A DNA stretch of 64,000 nucleotides from Amphibalanus amphitrite (Eukaryota; Arthropoda; Thecostraca; Balanomorpha; Balanidae), in the NCBI RefSeq assembly GCF_019059575.1, contig NW_024881990.1, forward strand, positions 431,654 to 495,653, read 5' to 3'. Below, one piece after another: positions 50,201-61,912 of the stretch (position 1 is its first letter; every line of letters begins with the position of its first letter). Position numbers and translations under genes: made by a program. The notes below the pieces were generated by a model, which was not told where the DNA came from, did not search any database, and saw nothing but the letters and a program-made list of their open reading frames with translations.

Positions 50201-51339
50201 GAGCGTCTTCCCACCAATGGAGCGGAGACACATTACCTACTGGTAGATAGGACGTAATCAGGCTATCTGAAGTCATCAAACCAGCCGGGCAAGCCCGACT
50301 AATTAGCTGAAGAGCGGCAGTTGCAGCTAATGAGGGTGGTAGCAGAGTTTGGATCGTCAATATATAGACTAGAATTGCGATAGACTCAACTGCAGCACAT
50401 TTGAGCACTCAGAAACGTTGCGACAAGTTTCAATGATTGCACACATTCCATGAGGTCTTATATCTAGCGTCATATTTGCCGGGGTCACAAAAGAATTCTG
50501 AAAGGGATCATGTGGTCGACGCCGGCTGCAGCCTAGTGGTAGCTCAATTGATCGTTGTGATTACATTTATGTATTGAATGATTATCGAAGCATAACGGTA
50601 GGTACACACTCAACGCTCGAACATTCATGTCTACAAACTGTACAAAGTCATGTCTACAAAGGTGTGTATTTACCTACCAGTTGATTCGAGCAGACAGTAG
50701 GTAACAGATAACCGCACGAGAAAACAAGAAGAACGACGACGCCTCAGTGTAATTATGCTCCGATCTTGTGGTACTTACATACATGCGGCTGGGCAGTGGG
50801 CATACTCTGCTCAAGCCTGTTCCTTATCCCAAAGGCAATGCATGTCTTTGCAACAGTCTTTCGCAATGCATGCCCGAGAAGGACATGACGTCAACCCATA
50901 GCGGGACGGCTTTTCAATAGATGGGACATTCCTGAAGCACTATATCTTCATTATTTCAGACATCATTCAAAATAAGCTCGATGTCCTCAGCCGCGACAGC
51001 CATTAAAAATCCTTTTGACCGACGATCTGAAGACCACACCTCTCCATGTTGAGCCCCAGCCATGTTATGACGTCACACGGTGAGTGTACAGACCATCCAG
51101 GAGAGCGTTAGAGCCGGAGAGCGGACCGGTTCGTTGTTGGTCGCGCGGTGGCACCGCGGAAGGAATGTTAATTAATGCAGGAGCGTCCTGCCGGATATCT
51201 CTATAATGGCGAGCCGGGCTGTCCGGGTAACGCTCAACGGGGCTGTAATTGAGGGAGGAGACAACCAGAGGAGAGAGAGATGAGGGAGGGAGGGAGAGGG
51301 ACAGACCCAGGGACGGAAAGAGGAAGAGGGAAAGCAAGT

Positions 51340-51430
51340 GTGAGAGGGAGAAGGAGAGAGAGAGAGAGAGAGGATGAGAGAGAAAGAAAGAAACAAAGAC
51401 AGAAAGAAAGAAAATAAGAAAGAGAGGAGG
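51340..51430. repeat. GA/GAAA-rich microsatellite
   Basis: GAGAGAGAGAGA followed by GAAAGAAAGAAA-type repeats, within a longer purine-rich plus strand from about 51250. Minus-strand frames here read Ser/Leu-rich and are not genes. Confidence 0.85.
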
Positions 51431-54400
51431 GAGAGGGGAGAGCAAGATGAAGGAGATGGAGATTGGAGATGACAGTAGCGAAGAGAAGCACCCATTACAT
51501 AGCGGTCGTTGTGTTGGAGATTGAATGGAGCGACAGGTCATGGGACAAATAACGTGATCGGGTGATGGAGTGACGCAGCCATTCAGATGATATCAGGTGA
51601 TGGCTGGCGTGGCTGGGTGATGGGAGGCTGATGGCCACCAACGGTCGCACATACTGATCAGCGCGGTCGGGATGGGAGCTGGGACGGCTCGTCCAGCGCT
51701 GCTGCTGCCTGGAACAGTGTGGCAGTGTGGCTGCAGCACTTGTAAGTACAGGGTTGAAGCAAAACAGTCGGACCACTGGTAACTTAAACTGAACCAGCCA
51801 GCATCATAGAAAGCAAAGATATCATGGCATGACTGAATCAGACAAGATAAGACTGACTTTTGGCCCAGACCTGTTAAAAAGGACTGAGCCAGGTCTAATC
51901 CAGCAGGTCTTGTCAGACTGACCCAGACTGGCCAACACAGAAGGCTTCATTCCACATTCACCGAAGTTAGTGCAACCAGAACAGGCTCGTTACGACTAGT
52001 CGACCAGTATTTCACTCTGACAGTGCCATACACCACCAACCACCAAAACAAAATAATTGAATCGAAAAAGTAACAGGGTCAGGTCAACCAGTCGCCATAT
52101 CCTACCGATCGCCAAAATCATTTAATAAAATATAACACGAGTAAATAAACTAAGAGTGTCCCGGCGCTCCAATAGACGCCGCAGCCCTGACATGTCTCCA
52201 GGGCCGTAGTGGGGCGGTCGGGTCATAAAATCGGTGCCCACTCAACCCTTACCTGCCACCGGGCCAATAACCAGGCCGTAATTGGGTGCCGTCGACCCTG
52301 GCGACGACCTGGGTGTATTGATCTCCGAGCTGTGCACGGCACAGCCGCACTGCAGGACCGCTGACCGGGTGACGGCAGGCGATCGGGCCCACCCGGACCA
52401 CCAGACTGACAGACTGCCGGCAGACAGTCCGGTGACAGTGACAAGCTAGTCTGCCCGACAGAATGTTTGTCCAATTGTCACCACCATGCCGCTCAGCTCC
52501 AGTTGTCGAGTGAACGAACACACCGCAACCAGCCGCACACTGGCCTCCGAAAATTAAATACCCACATAAATCGAACTGGATTGGGGTAATACCGATTAGC
52601 GAAAGGTAGACTATATCCCCGGAAAATCAACGCCCTAGCTGGATCCGTATTTCTTTGTCTCTACGGGATTCATAAATCTATACAAAGCCAGGCCCTAGCC
52701 CAGTTGTCCTGATCCCTATCCTGATCGGCGGCCCACACTGATAAGGTGCCGGTCGGACCTTTGGCGCCAGAGTCCGATCTGGTCTACCCGCACACCCACT
52801 CAGGTCGTCAGGTCAGTGGTCCAAGCTGGTCGTTACTGACACCTCCACGGGACACCATCAGCATACCACGCCGTCGTGGCGGTCGAGAGAGGCGCAGTTT
52901 GATCTCTCAGCTCTGAGAGCGGCGTCAGCTGATCGACTCCCAGCTCTGTGGAGAATCAGCAGGTTTATTGCTAACTTGACCCGAACTCATCCGTAGACTT
53001 GCCGATCCCTCAAGAAACATCCCAACACATCAGTGGAACACCGTCAGATCTTCCCAGCTTTGAAGCGTGTCAATATCTTAGAACGCTGAGGTAGATCGTC
53101 ATATTTTCTAGCTCTGAGGAGCATTACGATCCTCTCAGCCCTGGACAACATTTCTCTTCCAGCTCATAAAGAGCACCTTCAGAGGCATTTCTGGCTCGGT
53201 GGGAGCGCCGCCGGGCTCTCCTACGGACGGTGCTAATCGTCCTCGGTGAGCCCAGGGCCAGCTGCCCGGTTGTTGCTCCGCCCGCGTGTCGGTCTATTTC
53301 CTGCTCGGTAATGAGAGTAGCACGCGCGCCGTGCAGCTCTCTCCCTCGTCAGAGGAATACACCGAGCCCGTTATCTCCCCCTCTTTCCCCCTCCCTCTCC
53401 CGGCGCCACGCCTGCTCTCCGTACACTGCAGGTGTGGCTGGCAGCGGAGGAATGACCGCCAGATTCCCTGAGTGCCGACATGCGCTGTCGGCGTCTCTGC
53501 TCGACTCAGCTCGCGACGAGTCTACATACATATACTCGTATGACACAGCGGCGCTGGCCAAAAATGTAGCACTGGCGGATCAAGTGCGTTCAGGACCGGT
53601 TCTAGCAAATCACACCAATCATTCGGCCCACCCAGGGTGCTAGTAAAAGCCCTGGTCGGCATGGCAACTGTTATTATGACGTCATCGTAATCCCCGCCTT
53701 GAAAACACCCCCGAAAACGGCCCCAGCCCTCGCCATGAAACCACCGTAACTGCCAGGCTAAGCTGAATTCCGGAACCGGCGTGTAAAAATGGTAAGCTGA
53801 ATTTAATTAAACGCTGCGTTTGACGTGCGATGCCTGTGGTTCTCCCGGCGCTCGGCAACATGAGTTGGAGTCGAACGCAGCCATGAATCAGTCTCGCCCC
53901 CTCGGCTTTGCCAGGGCGCCTGACATCTACGTCATGGATGGTGACAGTCGATGTCCGCGGTTAGAACCTGATGACAAAGGTCATGATGACGCATATCACC
54001 GCCTGTTTGTGGGCGACGCGCCGATAGGGGTAGGGTAACGAACTAACGACAGGACACCGAGCCACAGCCGGCTACCGTCCACCTGGGGAGAGGACAGGGG
54101 AAGGGGAGAGGGGGAGCGCTGCCAGGTGTGGAGCGGGCTGGTCGAGTGGACAGGATGTCCACGGGGCCGAACATCCGGGATGACGTCATCAACGCGGGAG
54201 AAGAACGACGCGACTGGCCGATTAGGGTGATTATTTATTAAGGACATGCAGACAGGACATACAGACACTTCTGGTCGCCGGGAAAAGTGATCCGACCGAA
54301 ATATAGTGTGACTGGAGTTGGACGATGCGCCGTGACCTGGTGATATGTCGTGTCAGGTCGATTGGGTTAGACTGGTAGAAAATATCGCCTTCTGATCCGG

Positions 54401-56894
54401 TCTGAGCTCTGAAGAGAGAAACGAATGGAAGAAGTCCTAACTTTCCGTCTGTGGCCCATCACTGTCTGTAGAGGGAGGGGGGGGGGGGCACGCGAAGGGG
54501 CGGAGGCAGGTGGCTGAGAGGGGGCGGGACCGCACGGCAGCTGTTTGCGGAGCACGGAGGCGGGACCGTGACCGAGCACCAGCTGCTCCCAAAACAGAGG
54601 TACAGATGAGGTAAAATGAGGTCGTAATTTTCGACCGATTCAACTCGTGCCACAACTCAACATTGCTTCAGACGCCTAGCTGATGCAGCAATGGAGGGGG
54701 GAGAAACAGCATGCAACACATCCGGCAGCGACGCAGACCGTCACTCGTCCGAGCGACAGATTCTGAAACCGATCGGCTCCAATTTCAGCAGACGGAGTCG
54801 GCGTTTGAAGCGCTCGCTGCGTCGGCTATTTGACACCGTCTGGGCGCGGTGCGGGCGAGACATCGCGGCTGTTCCGCGTCGACAGATGAGATGATCTGTC
54901 TGAGCAACAGACGGTCTGACGGGAGGGCAGACGGCCAGAGGAAACCCGAGACGAAATGGCCTGTTGGTGCTCACACATACCATCGTCTCGGCATGCTCAG
55001 ATGTCCCACAAACACATCCGGCATCGGATTGCTGGACGTTGGGGTTGGGACGGGGAGTGTCTTGGTTGGTCATCGGTACAGGGCCGGATAAAACTCAAAC
55101 TCTGTGCGGACAACACGATCCATTTCCCGGTCGGAGCCTCTAACTAATACCTAAGCCTGGGACTAACCTAGAGTTGCACCTGACCGGCACAAAGCTTGCC
55201 TGGGGTCGAGAATTTGCCCGACGCCGGCACATGAACAACAAGGTAACGGGAACCAGTCGGGTCGGCGCTGAGGTTGCGCACCAACCGGCGCGCAGCGGGG
55301 AAAGGTCAGAAAAAGGTGCTCCACCGAGGTGAGGTCGACTCCGGACCTCGTAACACGTGCCGGAGAATCGGGTCCAGTGCCGGACAGAGCCCAGTGGCGT
55401 CGTTTCTTTGTGTCAGCGGAGCCGGTCGGGTCCGGCGGCGTTGGGTAGTCCCGTTACACAGGCTAATTTGTGCTAACCAGGGTCCGACCGTGCCGGTCAG
55501 CCGACTCCGGACAATGCCGGGAGCCCGCGCGGTCCAATCAACGTCCATTGGAAACTATTAATCCGTGACGCTAGATACCGTTCAGCGAAGAAGCTAAGTA
55601 TATATTCCACAGATATTCAGGTCGGTTTGAAATCGTACCTCCCCTGTAGCCTGAATAACCTACTATCCTGAACTGACTCGAGCTATTTGGCTCGAAAGGT
55701 CATGGAGTCTTGGCGTCGCCCACATCAGCGACGCCCAGACGCCGCCGATACGTTACGATCGATCGCTGTGAAAAGCACCCATGGACTGCTCAATACAAGC
55801 TTAGTCAATAGCCCAGCGTTTGTAAACACGCTTAGTTAGCTGGTGGTAAGCAAGATTCTGACCTGACATGACACTGCCGTCTATGTCATCGAGCTACAGA
55901 AGAACAGACGTCAACAAAGAACAAAATATTCAGCTGTGCAGCTCTGGCTGCTTGGTAAGCATATCTAAGGGCGGGGGCGACACGAATGACGCCGCATTCG
56001 GTCAGGACAGGGATGGGTGCAAACTCGGCACATGGGGAGCGGCCGTCCATACATTTGTGAGGGCGGCGCTGGGAGGAGCCCCTTCTAGGAGCGGCTCCAG
56101 CATTCGACCTTCAGAGGCTGCCTGTGGACTTTAGTGACACATTCGGCCGTTCAGTCAGCCATCAGGACATGTGTGTCCGTGTCTGAATAGAGCGCAGAGT
56201 TTCCTGCGTCGTTCTGGGAGTTTCCTCAATGGAAAGGAAACCGACAGCAATACTTCTGGAACGGTGTTGGGTGATTCAGCCGATACGGTCACCTTTACAG
56301 GGAAGGAGCGTGCCTTTTGTCACTTCAGCACGCTTCTAATGCTGGTTGTGTGGTCGTTAAAAGGTGGCGGCGCACCCCAAGCCTCCGCCTTAATTTCCAA
56401 CATTAATTACCCGCAAATGCATCGTAATAGCAGACTTCCATGGCTGCCACCAATCTGGAAATCGAGAATTGTGCAGTATCCATTATATGATACAGAACAG
56501 GATAGCATGAATGAAACAAACTGTTCTGTTCACAAAACGCTGCAGCATGTGAATGCTATTTGGTGAATGTCATTTATCAGCGCGCAGTGACTGCCCTAAC
56601 GAGCGTGCCCCGGCGGCTCTGAGCAGGGCCTGCAGATCGCAGCTGACAGTCCGGTGGACGATCGGAGGTGGGGGGTTATAATATATAGCCTTGGGTGGAG
56701 CTCTATCAGGCGTCAGCGACTGTCAGCTATAAACTTGCACGTCCGGCGACCGAAAATGACAAGAAAATAGAGAAAAGAACGCCGCTCTGCTGTGATGAGG
56801 AACACATCTGGTTTCACACAGGGGAGAATCAGAATAAAGCCCGTCATTTGAGGGGGCGCGCTCACAGAAATAGACAGAAAATCAGAACACTTAC

Positions 56895-57174
56895 GTATCG
56901 GCGTGTCTGTGTTCTTGAGCTGCACCACTTTGCGTCGGACCACCTCCACGCGGTTCCGCAGGACCTGAGCTCGGTCCGAGACGGTCACAAAGCTGTCGTG
57001 CAGCTCCTCGAAAATATCCTCAGCCGCCAGCACCAGACTGGAGAGCTGGTGCAGCGCAGTGGTGAGCGCTGCGTTGGCAGCGGCGCAGCTCTCATCCCCG
57101 CCATCACCCTGACCGGGCAGAGGCCGGCCATCGCACAGCTGCAGCGGGGAAATGTGTCGCAGATAGAACGGCAT
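56895..57174 (-). CDS. gukh: NHS-family protein, coding exon 1, residues 1-94 (WAVE-homology domain)
   Basis: ATG at 57174-57172 with an in-frame TGA nine bases upstream (57183-57181), so the start is secure. The protein begins MPFYLRHISPLQLC, parallel to the vertebrate NHS start MPFAKRIVEPQWLC. After a Gly/Asp-rich linker, residues 34-90 (NAALTTALHQLSSLV... to ...VVRRKVVQLKNTD) form the amphipathic helical WAVE-homology domain. In NHS this region is linked to binding Abi-family partners and to regulating lamellipodia (known of the family). The donor is CGATAC|GTAAGT, phase 1. The upstream region is CpG-rich and has no TATA box. Confidence 0.94.
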
Positions 57175-58536
57175 GGTCAATCACCGAGCGCAGCCCCGGC
57201 CCGCACCTCCTCACTGCTCGCCCACCGCCACACTGTCGCTAGCACTGCACCTCCGCAGCGCTACCACTGACTCCGCCTAGCGCCACGCTGACGCTGGCTT
57301 GCGCTCCGTCTCGGCAGCGTCGTCACTCCACCTTTACGCTTGCTCCATATCACTCCGTCCTCACCGAACTTCATCCAAAGACGGATCAGTCTTCACCTAC
57401 CAGTTGCCACAAGTCACGAGTGAAGATTTGTGCCGAAAGCTGGCACCGTTTCATACCGCAACAAGTTTCACGAAGCATCTGAGTTACAGCTCAGACAACA
57501 ACATGTCAGCAAAACATAAAACGAACGAAAACAATCTCACCACTTTTCGCTACCCTCCCTTTGCTACCACTACGCGTCTCACCACTTTGTAGGGACACGC
57601 GCGACTTTGCGCGCGACGAGCGCACGGGCGGCCTCGGGCAACCACAACAAACGCTACAATACTGGCGAGCCAGTGCGTCATTACCACGAGTTTCCCTGGC
57701 TATCCGCGTTGTTTGGGAAATGTTGCTATTTATCATTATTGTATTATTTTCCGAAAAATAATATTCAAGATAACTTAAATCAGCCATATATTTCAAAAAG
57801 TAAGCCTTACGCTAAGGTAAGTGAGGAGAATTGGGAAAATAAATGATTTTAGAGGGGAAATCACCTCTAAAAATAGTTTCCACTTCACTCACTAGATGTC
57901 AGCAAAATATGGCAATTATAGATGTCGCTAGCTCACTGACAGGCATCGTCTCTATTATGTTTTAGGGCCTTGGTCTCTGGGTTACGGACAAAAGTACGTA
58001 TCGCTAAAGTACGTAGGACAAAAGTACGTAAGCAAAAGTACGTAGGATTAAAGTACGTATCGCAGAAGTACGTACAGTATAAAGTACGTATGGACAAAAG
58101 TACGCCAGGGACAAAAGTACGTATCGCAGAAGTACGTACAATATAAAGTACGTATGGACAAAAGTACGTCAAGGACAAAAGTACGTATCGCAGAAGTACG
58201 TACAGTATAAAGTACGTGTGGAAAAAAGTACGTCAGGGACAAAAGAACGTATCGCAGAAGTACGTACTGTATAAAGTACGTATGGACAAAAGTACGTCAG
58301 GGACAAAAGTACGTATCGCAGAAGTACGTAGGGTATAAAGTACGTATGGACAAAAGTACGTCACGGACAAAAGTACGTATAGCTAATGTTCGTAGGGTAA
58401 AAAGTACGTATGAACAAAAGTACGTCACGGACAAAAGTACGTATCGCAGAAGTACGTAGGGTATAAAGTACGTATGGACAAAAGTACGTCACGTACAAAA
58501 GCCTACGTATAGCAAATGTACGTAGGGTATAAAGTA

Positions 58537-60103
58537 GGGTAGCCTTGGGCAAGACGCCCCAGATAATTTATTTTGCTACATAGGTACCTACTTTTATCTC
58601 ACATCACCTGGAAGGCCACATTTGTGCTCAATGTGTTCTTTGGACATTTTACTTTAAATTCCATCCCTCAAATTCATTCACTTATGATCGGACTCCCAGT
58701 TAGGAAGTGCTTTGTGAAGCAACTGCTAATGGGGCATTTTGCCCCAACCCCAGCCCCCAGGGCAAAACGCCCCACGGCCTGAGGCAAGAAGCCCCATACA
58801 CTAGATTAACCCTCGCGGGCCCGGGGGGCGTTTTTCGCCCCCCCCCCCCCCCCTCCTGGCGAATATTTGCGATAGCTCCCGAACGCTTAGGGATAGGAAA
58901 GCAAAACTTTCAGTACCTTTTTTCACATCAATTTGACATCTTCTGAAGTAAAAAGTTTGGACCTAGCCCCATTAATGACGTCACAAAGTCGATTTTTCTA
59001 GACCCCTGCACGGCAAACTTCGGTGTCACAGACGCGAACTTCAAATAGCTGCTAAAATAGAGTTTTAAAGATAAAGACAAATTACGAGCACGGTTGTGTA
59101 GCATTTGACCTAGACAAAAATACAAAAATAGTTTTAGTGACCTGAGATTAGAGGTCAGGTCAACGACCCCGAGCTGTGGTTTTAGTTTTTCGCAAATAAC
59201 TTCGACAAAAATGGTCCTAGAGCTACGGTAGTGGTACCATCGCATTTGTCTTGTCAAGCCGCGTCGAATGATACATATTTTGTTTTGTTTGGAAAAGGGC
59301 AAGTTTTATGTTGACCTCATGTTACCTCGAATGACCTTTGGTTGACCTTGACACATCAAAAGTCGTTTATGATGGATTCGTACCCGCTAATCACGAATCT
59401 GGCATCTATTTTCCTCTAAGCCTTTATTTAGAGCCTCCAGATGGCAAAATTGTCTTATTTATTATTACTAACTTGAATCAGTGAAATAGCCTCTAGCAAG
59501 GACTCTTTTCTGTGACCTTGACCTTTGAGCAGCCTTGTATCGTAAGATGAACCACAAACAGGGACCTGATAAGCCTCAAAACATTTCAAAACATCTTGGA
59601 AGTTGACACACAAGATGTACGAAAAAGTGTAAGTTTGAGGTCAATTTTGAGCATGACCTTGACCTTGACCTTTGATGTTGAGCACATTGTCGAAATTCTC
59701 AGATTCTCTTCTTTCGTTTGACACCCAATTTTACCGGTTTTATGCATCCTGCCGTCCTCTAGAACGCTCACTTTGAGATCACTACACATGTGCCGGTTTT
59801 TGCCTTTGACCTTGACCTCTGACCTTGAAAATTGACCTGAGGTCAAAAATTTTGGGTGCTTTAGAAGCGTCTCGTAAGGACCTTTCGTTTGGTATCGCTT
59901 TTGTTTGCGTAGCTCTCTTATTTACGGAGTTAGACAGGGGGGGGGGGGTGAAAAACGCCCCTCCCCGGGCTGCGGTGGTTGGAATTACCCCCCGGGCCCG
60001 GCCGGGTTAACAGAAGAGAGGATCTTTCCCCAGAACCCTGCCAGTTCCGAGAAACATCGGTGAGGTGTTTTACCTCGGCGGGGCGACTTGCCCCGGTCTA
60101 CCC
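58537..60103. mobile_element. TA-flanked transposon with GGGTAGCCTTGGGCAAG ends, carrying a nested insertion
   Basis: The left end is GGGTAGCCTTGGGCAAGACG; the reverse complement of the right end is GGGTAGACCGGGGCAAGTCG (20 of 24 bases match over the full repeat). TA lies at 58535-58536 and 60104-60105. Removing the element and one TA restores GTATAAAG-TA-CGTGTGGA, exactly an existing unit of the satellite array (compare about 58205-58222), so the insertion site is proven by the empty-site sequence. Without the nested element C and its duplication the element is about 366 bp, non-coding, with GGGGCATTTTGCCCC and GGCAAAACGCCCC motifs inside. Confidence 0.88.
58810..60006. mobile_element. Non-autonomous DNA transposon C (CCC...GGG family), nested
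   Basis: 1197 bp, flanked by TTAA (58806-58809 and 60007-60010). Left end CCCTCGCGGGCCCGGGGGGC, right end CCCCCCGGGCCCGGCCGGG; inner inverted blocks GGGCGTTTTTCGCCC and GGGTGAAAAACGCCC next to long C and G runs. The right end holds about 30 extra bases between the outer and inner blocks, as in element B. The interior has AATGACGTCACAAAG at 58975 (compare TATGACGTCACAA in B) and many TGACCT/AGGTCA half-sites, including GACCTTGACCTTGACCTTTG near 59660. No transposase. It sits inside the TA-flanked element. Confidence 0.88.
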
Positions 60104-60968
60104 TACGTGTGGACAAAAGTACGTCACGGACAAAAGTACGTATAGCAAATGTACGTAGGGTATTAAGTACGTACCCCACCCTTGGGTTAAGTTGATCAAT
60201 GTGTAATACCTTTCTTATTCTTTATTTAATGAGCATTTGTTACAAGGCATAGCAAAATTTATCGATGAGTAAATGGGCGAAATGGACAAAGTATATTATT
60301 TGGTATATGAATTTATTATGAGTTCCCTGTAGTATGGCAACAGAGCAGCAATAAAGAAAAGTGGCTCAACTTCTACTATACCCTACTTCTAGCATACGTA
60401 CTTTATACAATGCGTACTTTGACATACGAACCGTACGTACTTTTGGCATACGTACTTTTTACACTACGTACTTTTGCGTACGAACATTTGCGTACGTACT
60501 TTTGGTATACGTACTTTATACACTACGTACTTTTGCATACGTACTTTTGCGTACGAACATTTGCGTACGTACTTTTGGCATACGTACTTTATACACTACG
60601 TACTTTTCCATACGAACTTTTGCGTACGAACATTTGCGTACGTACTTTTGTCATACGTACATTTTACACTACGTACTTTTGCATACGTACTTTTGCGTAC
60701 GAACATTTGCGTACGTACTTTTGGCATACGTACTTTATGCACTACGTACTTTTTCATACGTACTTTTGCGTACGAACAATTGCGTACGTACTTTTGACAT
60801 ACGTACTTTATGCACTACGTACTTTTGCATACGTACTTTTGCGTACGAACATTTGCGTACGTACTTTTGGCATACGAACTTTATCGCCTACGTATATTTG
60901 CGTACGAACATTTGCATACGTACTTTTGTCCTACGTACTTCAGCGATACGTACTTTAGTCCTAAAATC

Positions 60969-61033
60969 GTCCGCGAGTACTGATGTGCATCGTGGTCATA
61001 TGACATGCACGATGCACATCAGTACTCGCGGAC
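60969..61033. repeat. Perfect hairpin, 26-bp arms, 13-nt loop
   Basis: Arms 60969-60994 and 61008-61033 (arm begins GTCCGCGAGTACTGATGTGC) are perfectly complementary. The loop GTCATATGACATG contains the palindrome GTCATATGAC. It sits directly beside the right satellite arm and about 730 bp upstream of the CCDC43 start. The size resembles a small-RNA precursor, but a perfect stem next to a foldback element more likely reflects transposon end chemistry. Confidence 0.9.
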
Positions 61034-61320
61034 AGACAGAAAATACGCACGAAAATACTGATTGCTTCAAAGAAATCATTTAGATAGATACCTACTAAGC
61101 TCTTGTCAAGAATAAGGCGTGGGCGCGGATGAACGAATAGGTCATTGACGATGACAGGTTGGGCCTTTCATAGAAAGGCTGGAAACAATGGATGATTATC
61201 GTAACTCAATAGCAAACAGCGAAAGAGTGAAAGGCATAAGGCATCTTTTTATTTAGTCCTGCTTTCTTCTCAACCCGGAGCCCTAATATAGACATTTACG
61301 ACGCACGAGTTGTTTACATT

Positions 61321-61387
61321 TGGCCAATCGGGAGCCTGTTCGACAGCAGTGCCAGCAGTTACAACCTAGCTACATTTGCTGACGTCA
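61321..61387 (+). promoter_or_regulatory. CCDC43 proximal promoter motifs (CCAAT, TGACGTCA)
   Basis: A CCAAT at 61324-61328 and a palindromic cAMP-response-type TGACGTCA at 61380-61387, about 370-440 bp upstream of the CCDC43 ATG, in otherwise unique DNA. CCAAT plus CRE is common in housekeeping promoters without a TATA box. The transcription start is not identifiable. Confidence 0.4.
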
Positions 61388-61759
61388 TGCAGTTCGTTGG
61401 GCATTTTTAGCAATTTTCTGTTGGATAATTGTTAAAATGTCACACTTTATTTATAATGTAATAAAATTTGGTCACTAAAGTTATTTGAAATACCACAATC
61501 TACAATTCAAAAGGATTTATTTTTGATAACCATGGAAAATGGGAGCGCTCATTGCAGCTCCAACAAGCCATGATGAACAGGGTTTTGAGCACTGGAAGTT
61601 GTTAGGCACGTTTGTCGAAGAGTGCAGGGGATGGGATAAGGGGTAAAAATTCGGTATTTTGGAAGTTTAGACGTGTAATAGTATCGTAGGTCTGCTGCAT
61701 GAAAAGTTCGGTCAAAAGTTTATTTGCAAGAACCTTATTTATCACCAACGCTGTACCCG

Positions 61760-61912
61760 ATGGAGGAGTTTCAAGCATGGCTCACAAACAAGTTATTGTC
61801 ACTGGAATCAGATGACAGTGTTATCACTGATTACATAAATGGGATACTTACGGGAGATGAATCTCAACCAGAAAAAGAGGAAGCATTACAGGGAATACTG
61901 TGTGGAATAATG
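61760..61912 (+). CDS. CCDC43: CCDC43, coding exon 1, residues 1-51
   Basis: The first ATG after an in-frame TGA at 61700-61702. Encodes MEEFQAWLTNKLLSLESDDS and onward to GILCGIM, then donor ATG|GTAAGTTG, phase 0. It covers the conserved start of the family (W-L-x(4)-L pattern, YINGIL, EEALQGIL). Confidence 0.95.

Larger units (their letters stand above)
39650..56894 (-). other. Intron 1 of the NHS-family gene (17.2 kb)
   Basis: Phase 1; the longest intron, as is usual for NHS genes where exon 1 lies far upstream. It contains a 3-copy minisatellite (42970-43140), a TTGGAT array, tandem palindromes (43531-43596), a MITE pair around a minisatellite (44527-45361), two hairpin clusters (46257-46319, 47231-47281) and a GA-rich tract (51340-51430). 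TGACGTCA occurs at 51067, 53678 and 54180. A minus-strand frame at 48833 starts with a signal-peptide-like sequence but has no convincing gene structure. Alternative first exons of the host gene could lie here. Confidence 0.85.
57961..60976. repeat. Foldback-like structure: inverted GTACGTA satellite arms
   Basis: The left arm (57961-58536, continuing at 60106-60174 beyond an insertion) is a 64-bp tandem repeat rich in AAAGTACGTA, with unit starts eight times at 64-bp spacing from 58091 to 58475. The right arm (about 60390-60976) is a 73-bp repeat of TACGTACTTTTG in the opposite orientation, with exact 73-bp spacing at 60476, 60549, 60622, 60695, 60768 and 60841. The outer ends mirror each other: TTTTAGG...AAAGTACGTATCGCTAAAG on the left, CTTTAGTCCTAAAA on the right. 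Long inverted arms made of tandem repeats are typical of foldback transposons such as Drosophila FB or Galileo; the assignment is inference. Confidence 0.75.
57175..61759. other. Divergent intergenic region between the NHS-family gene and CCDC43
   Basis: About 4.6 kb. The first 0.4 kb (5' side of the minus-strand gene) is unique and GC-rich. From 57961 to 61033 it is filled by inverted GTACGTA satellite arms, a TA-flanked transposon with a nested CCC...GGG element, and a 26-bp-arm hairpin. The last 0.7 kb is the CCDC43 5' flank with CCAAT and TGACGTCA motifs. No protein gene is seen between. Confidence 0.8.

Noticed and set aside
60361-61083. 240-codon plus-strand frame with repeated VRTFAYEHLRTYF-type sequence, and shorter overlapping ones
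   Set aside because: It is the translation of the 73-bp GTACGTA satellite, whose unit plus variants stays open in several frames. No start context, no domain, and the mirror arm at 58 kb gives similar frames on the other strand.
61724-61759. Upstream extension of CCDC43 from a TTG codon
   Set aside because: TTG is not a normal animal start. The first ATG after the in-frame TGA (61700-61702) is 61760, and the family similarity begins there.
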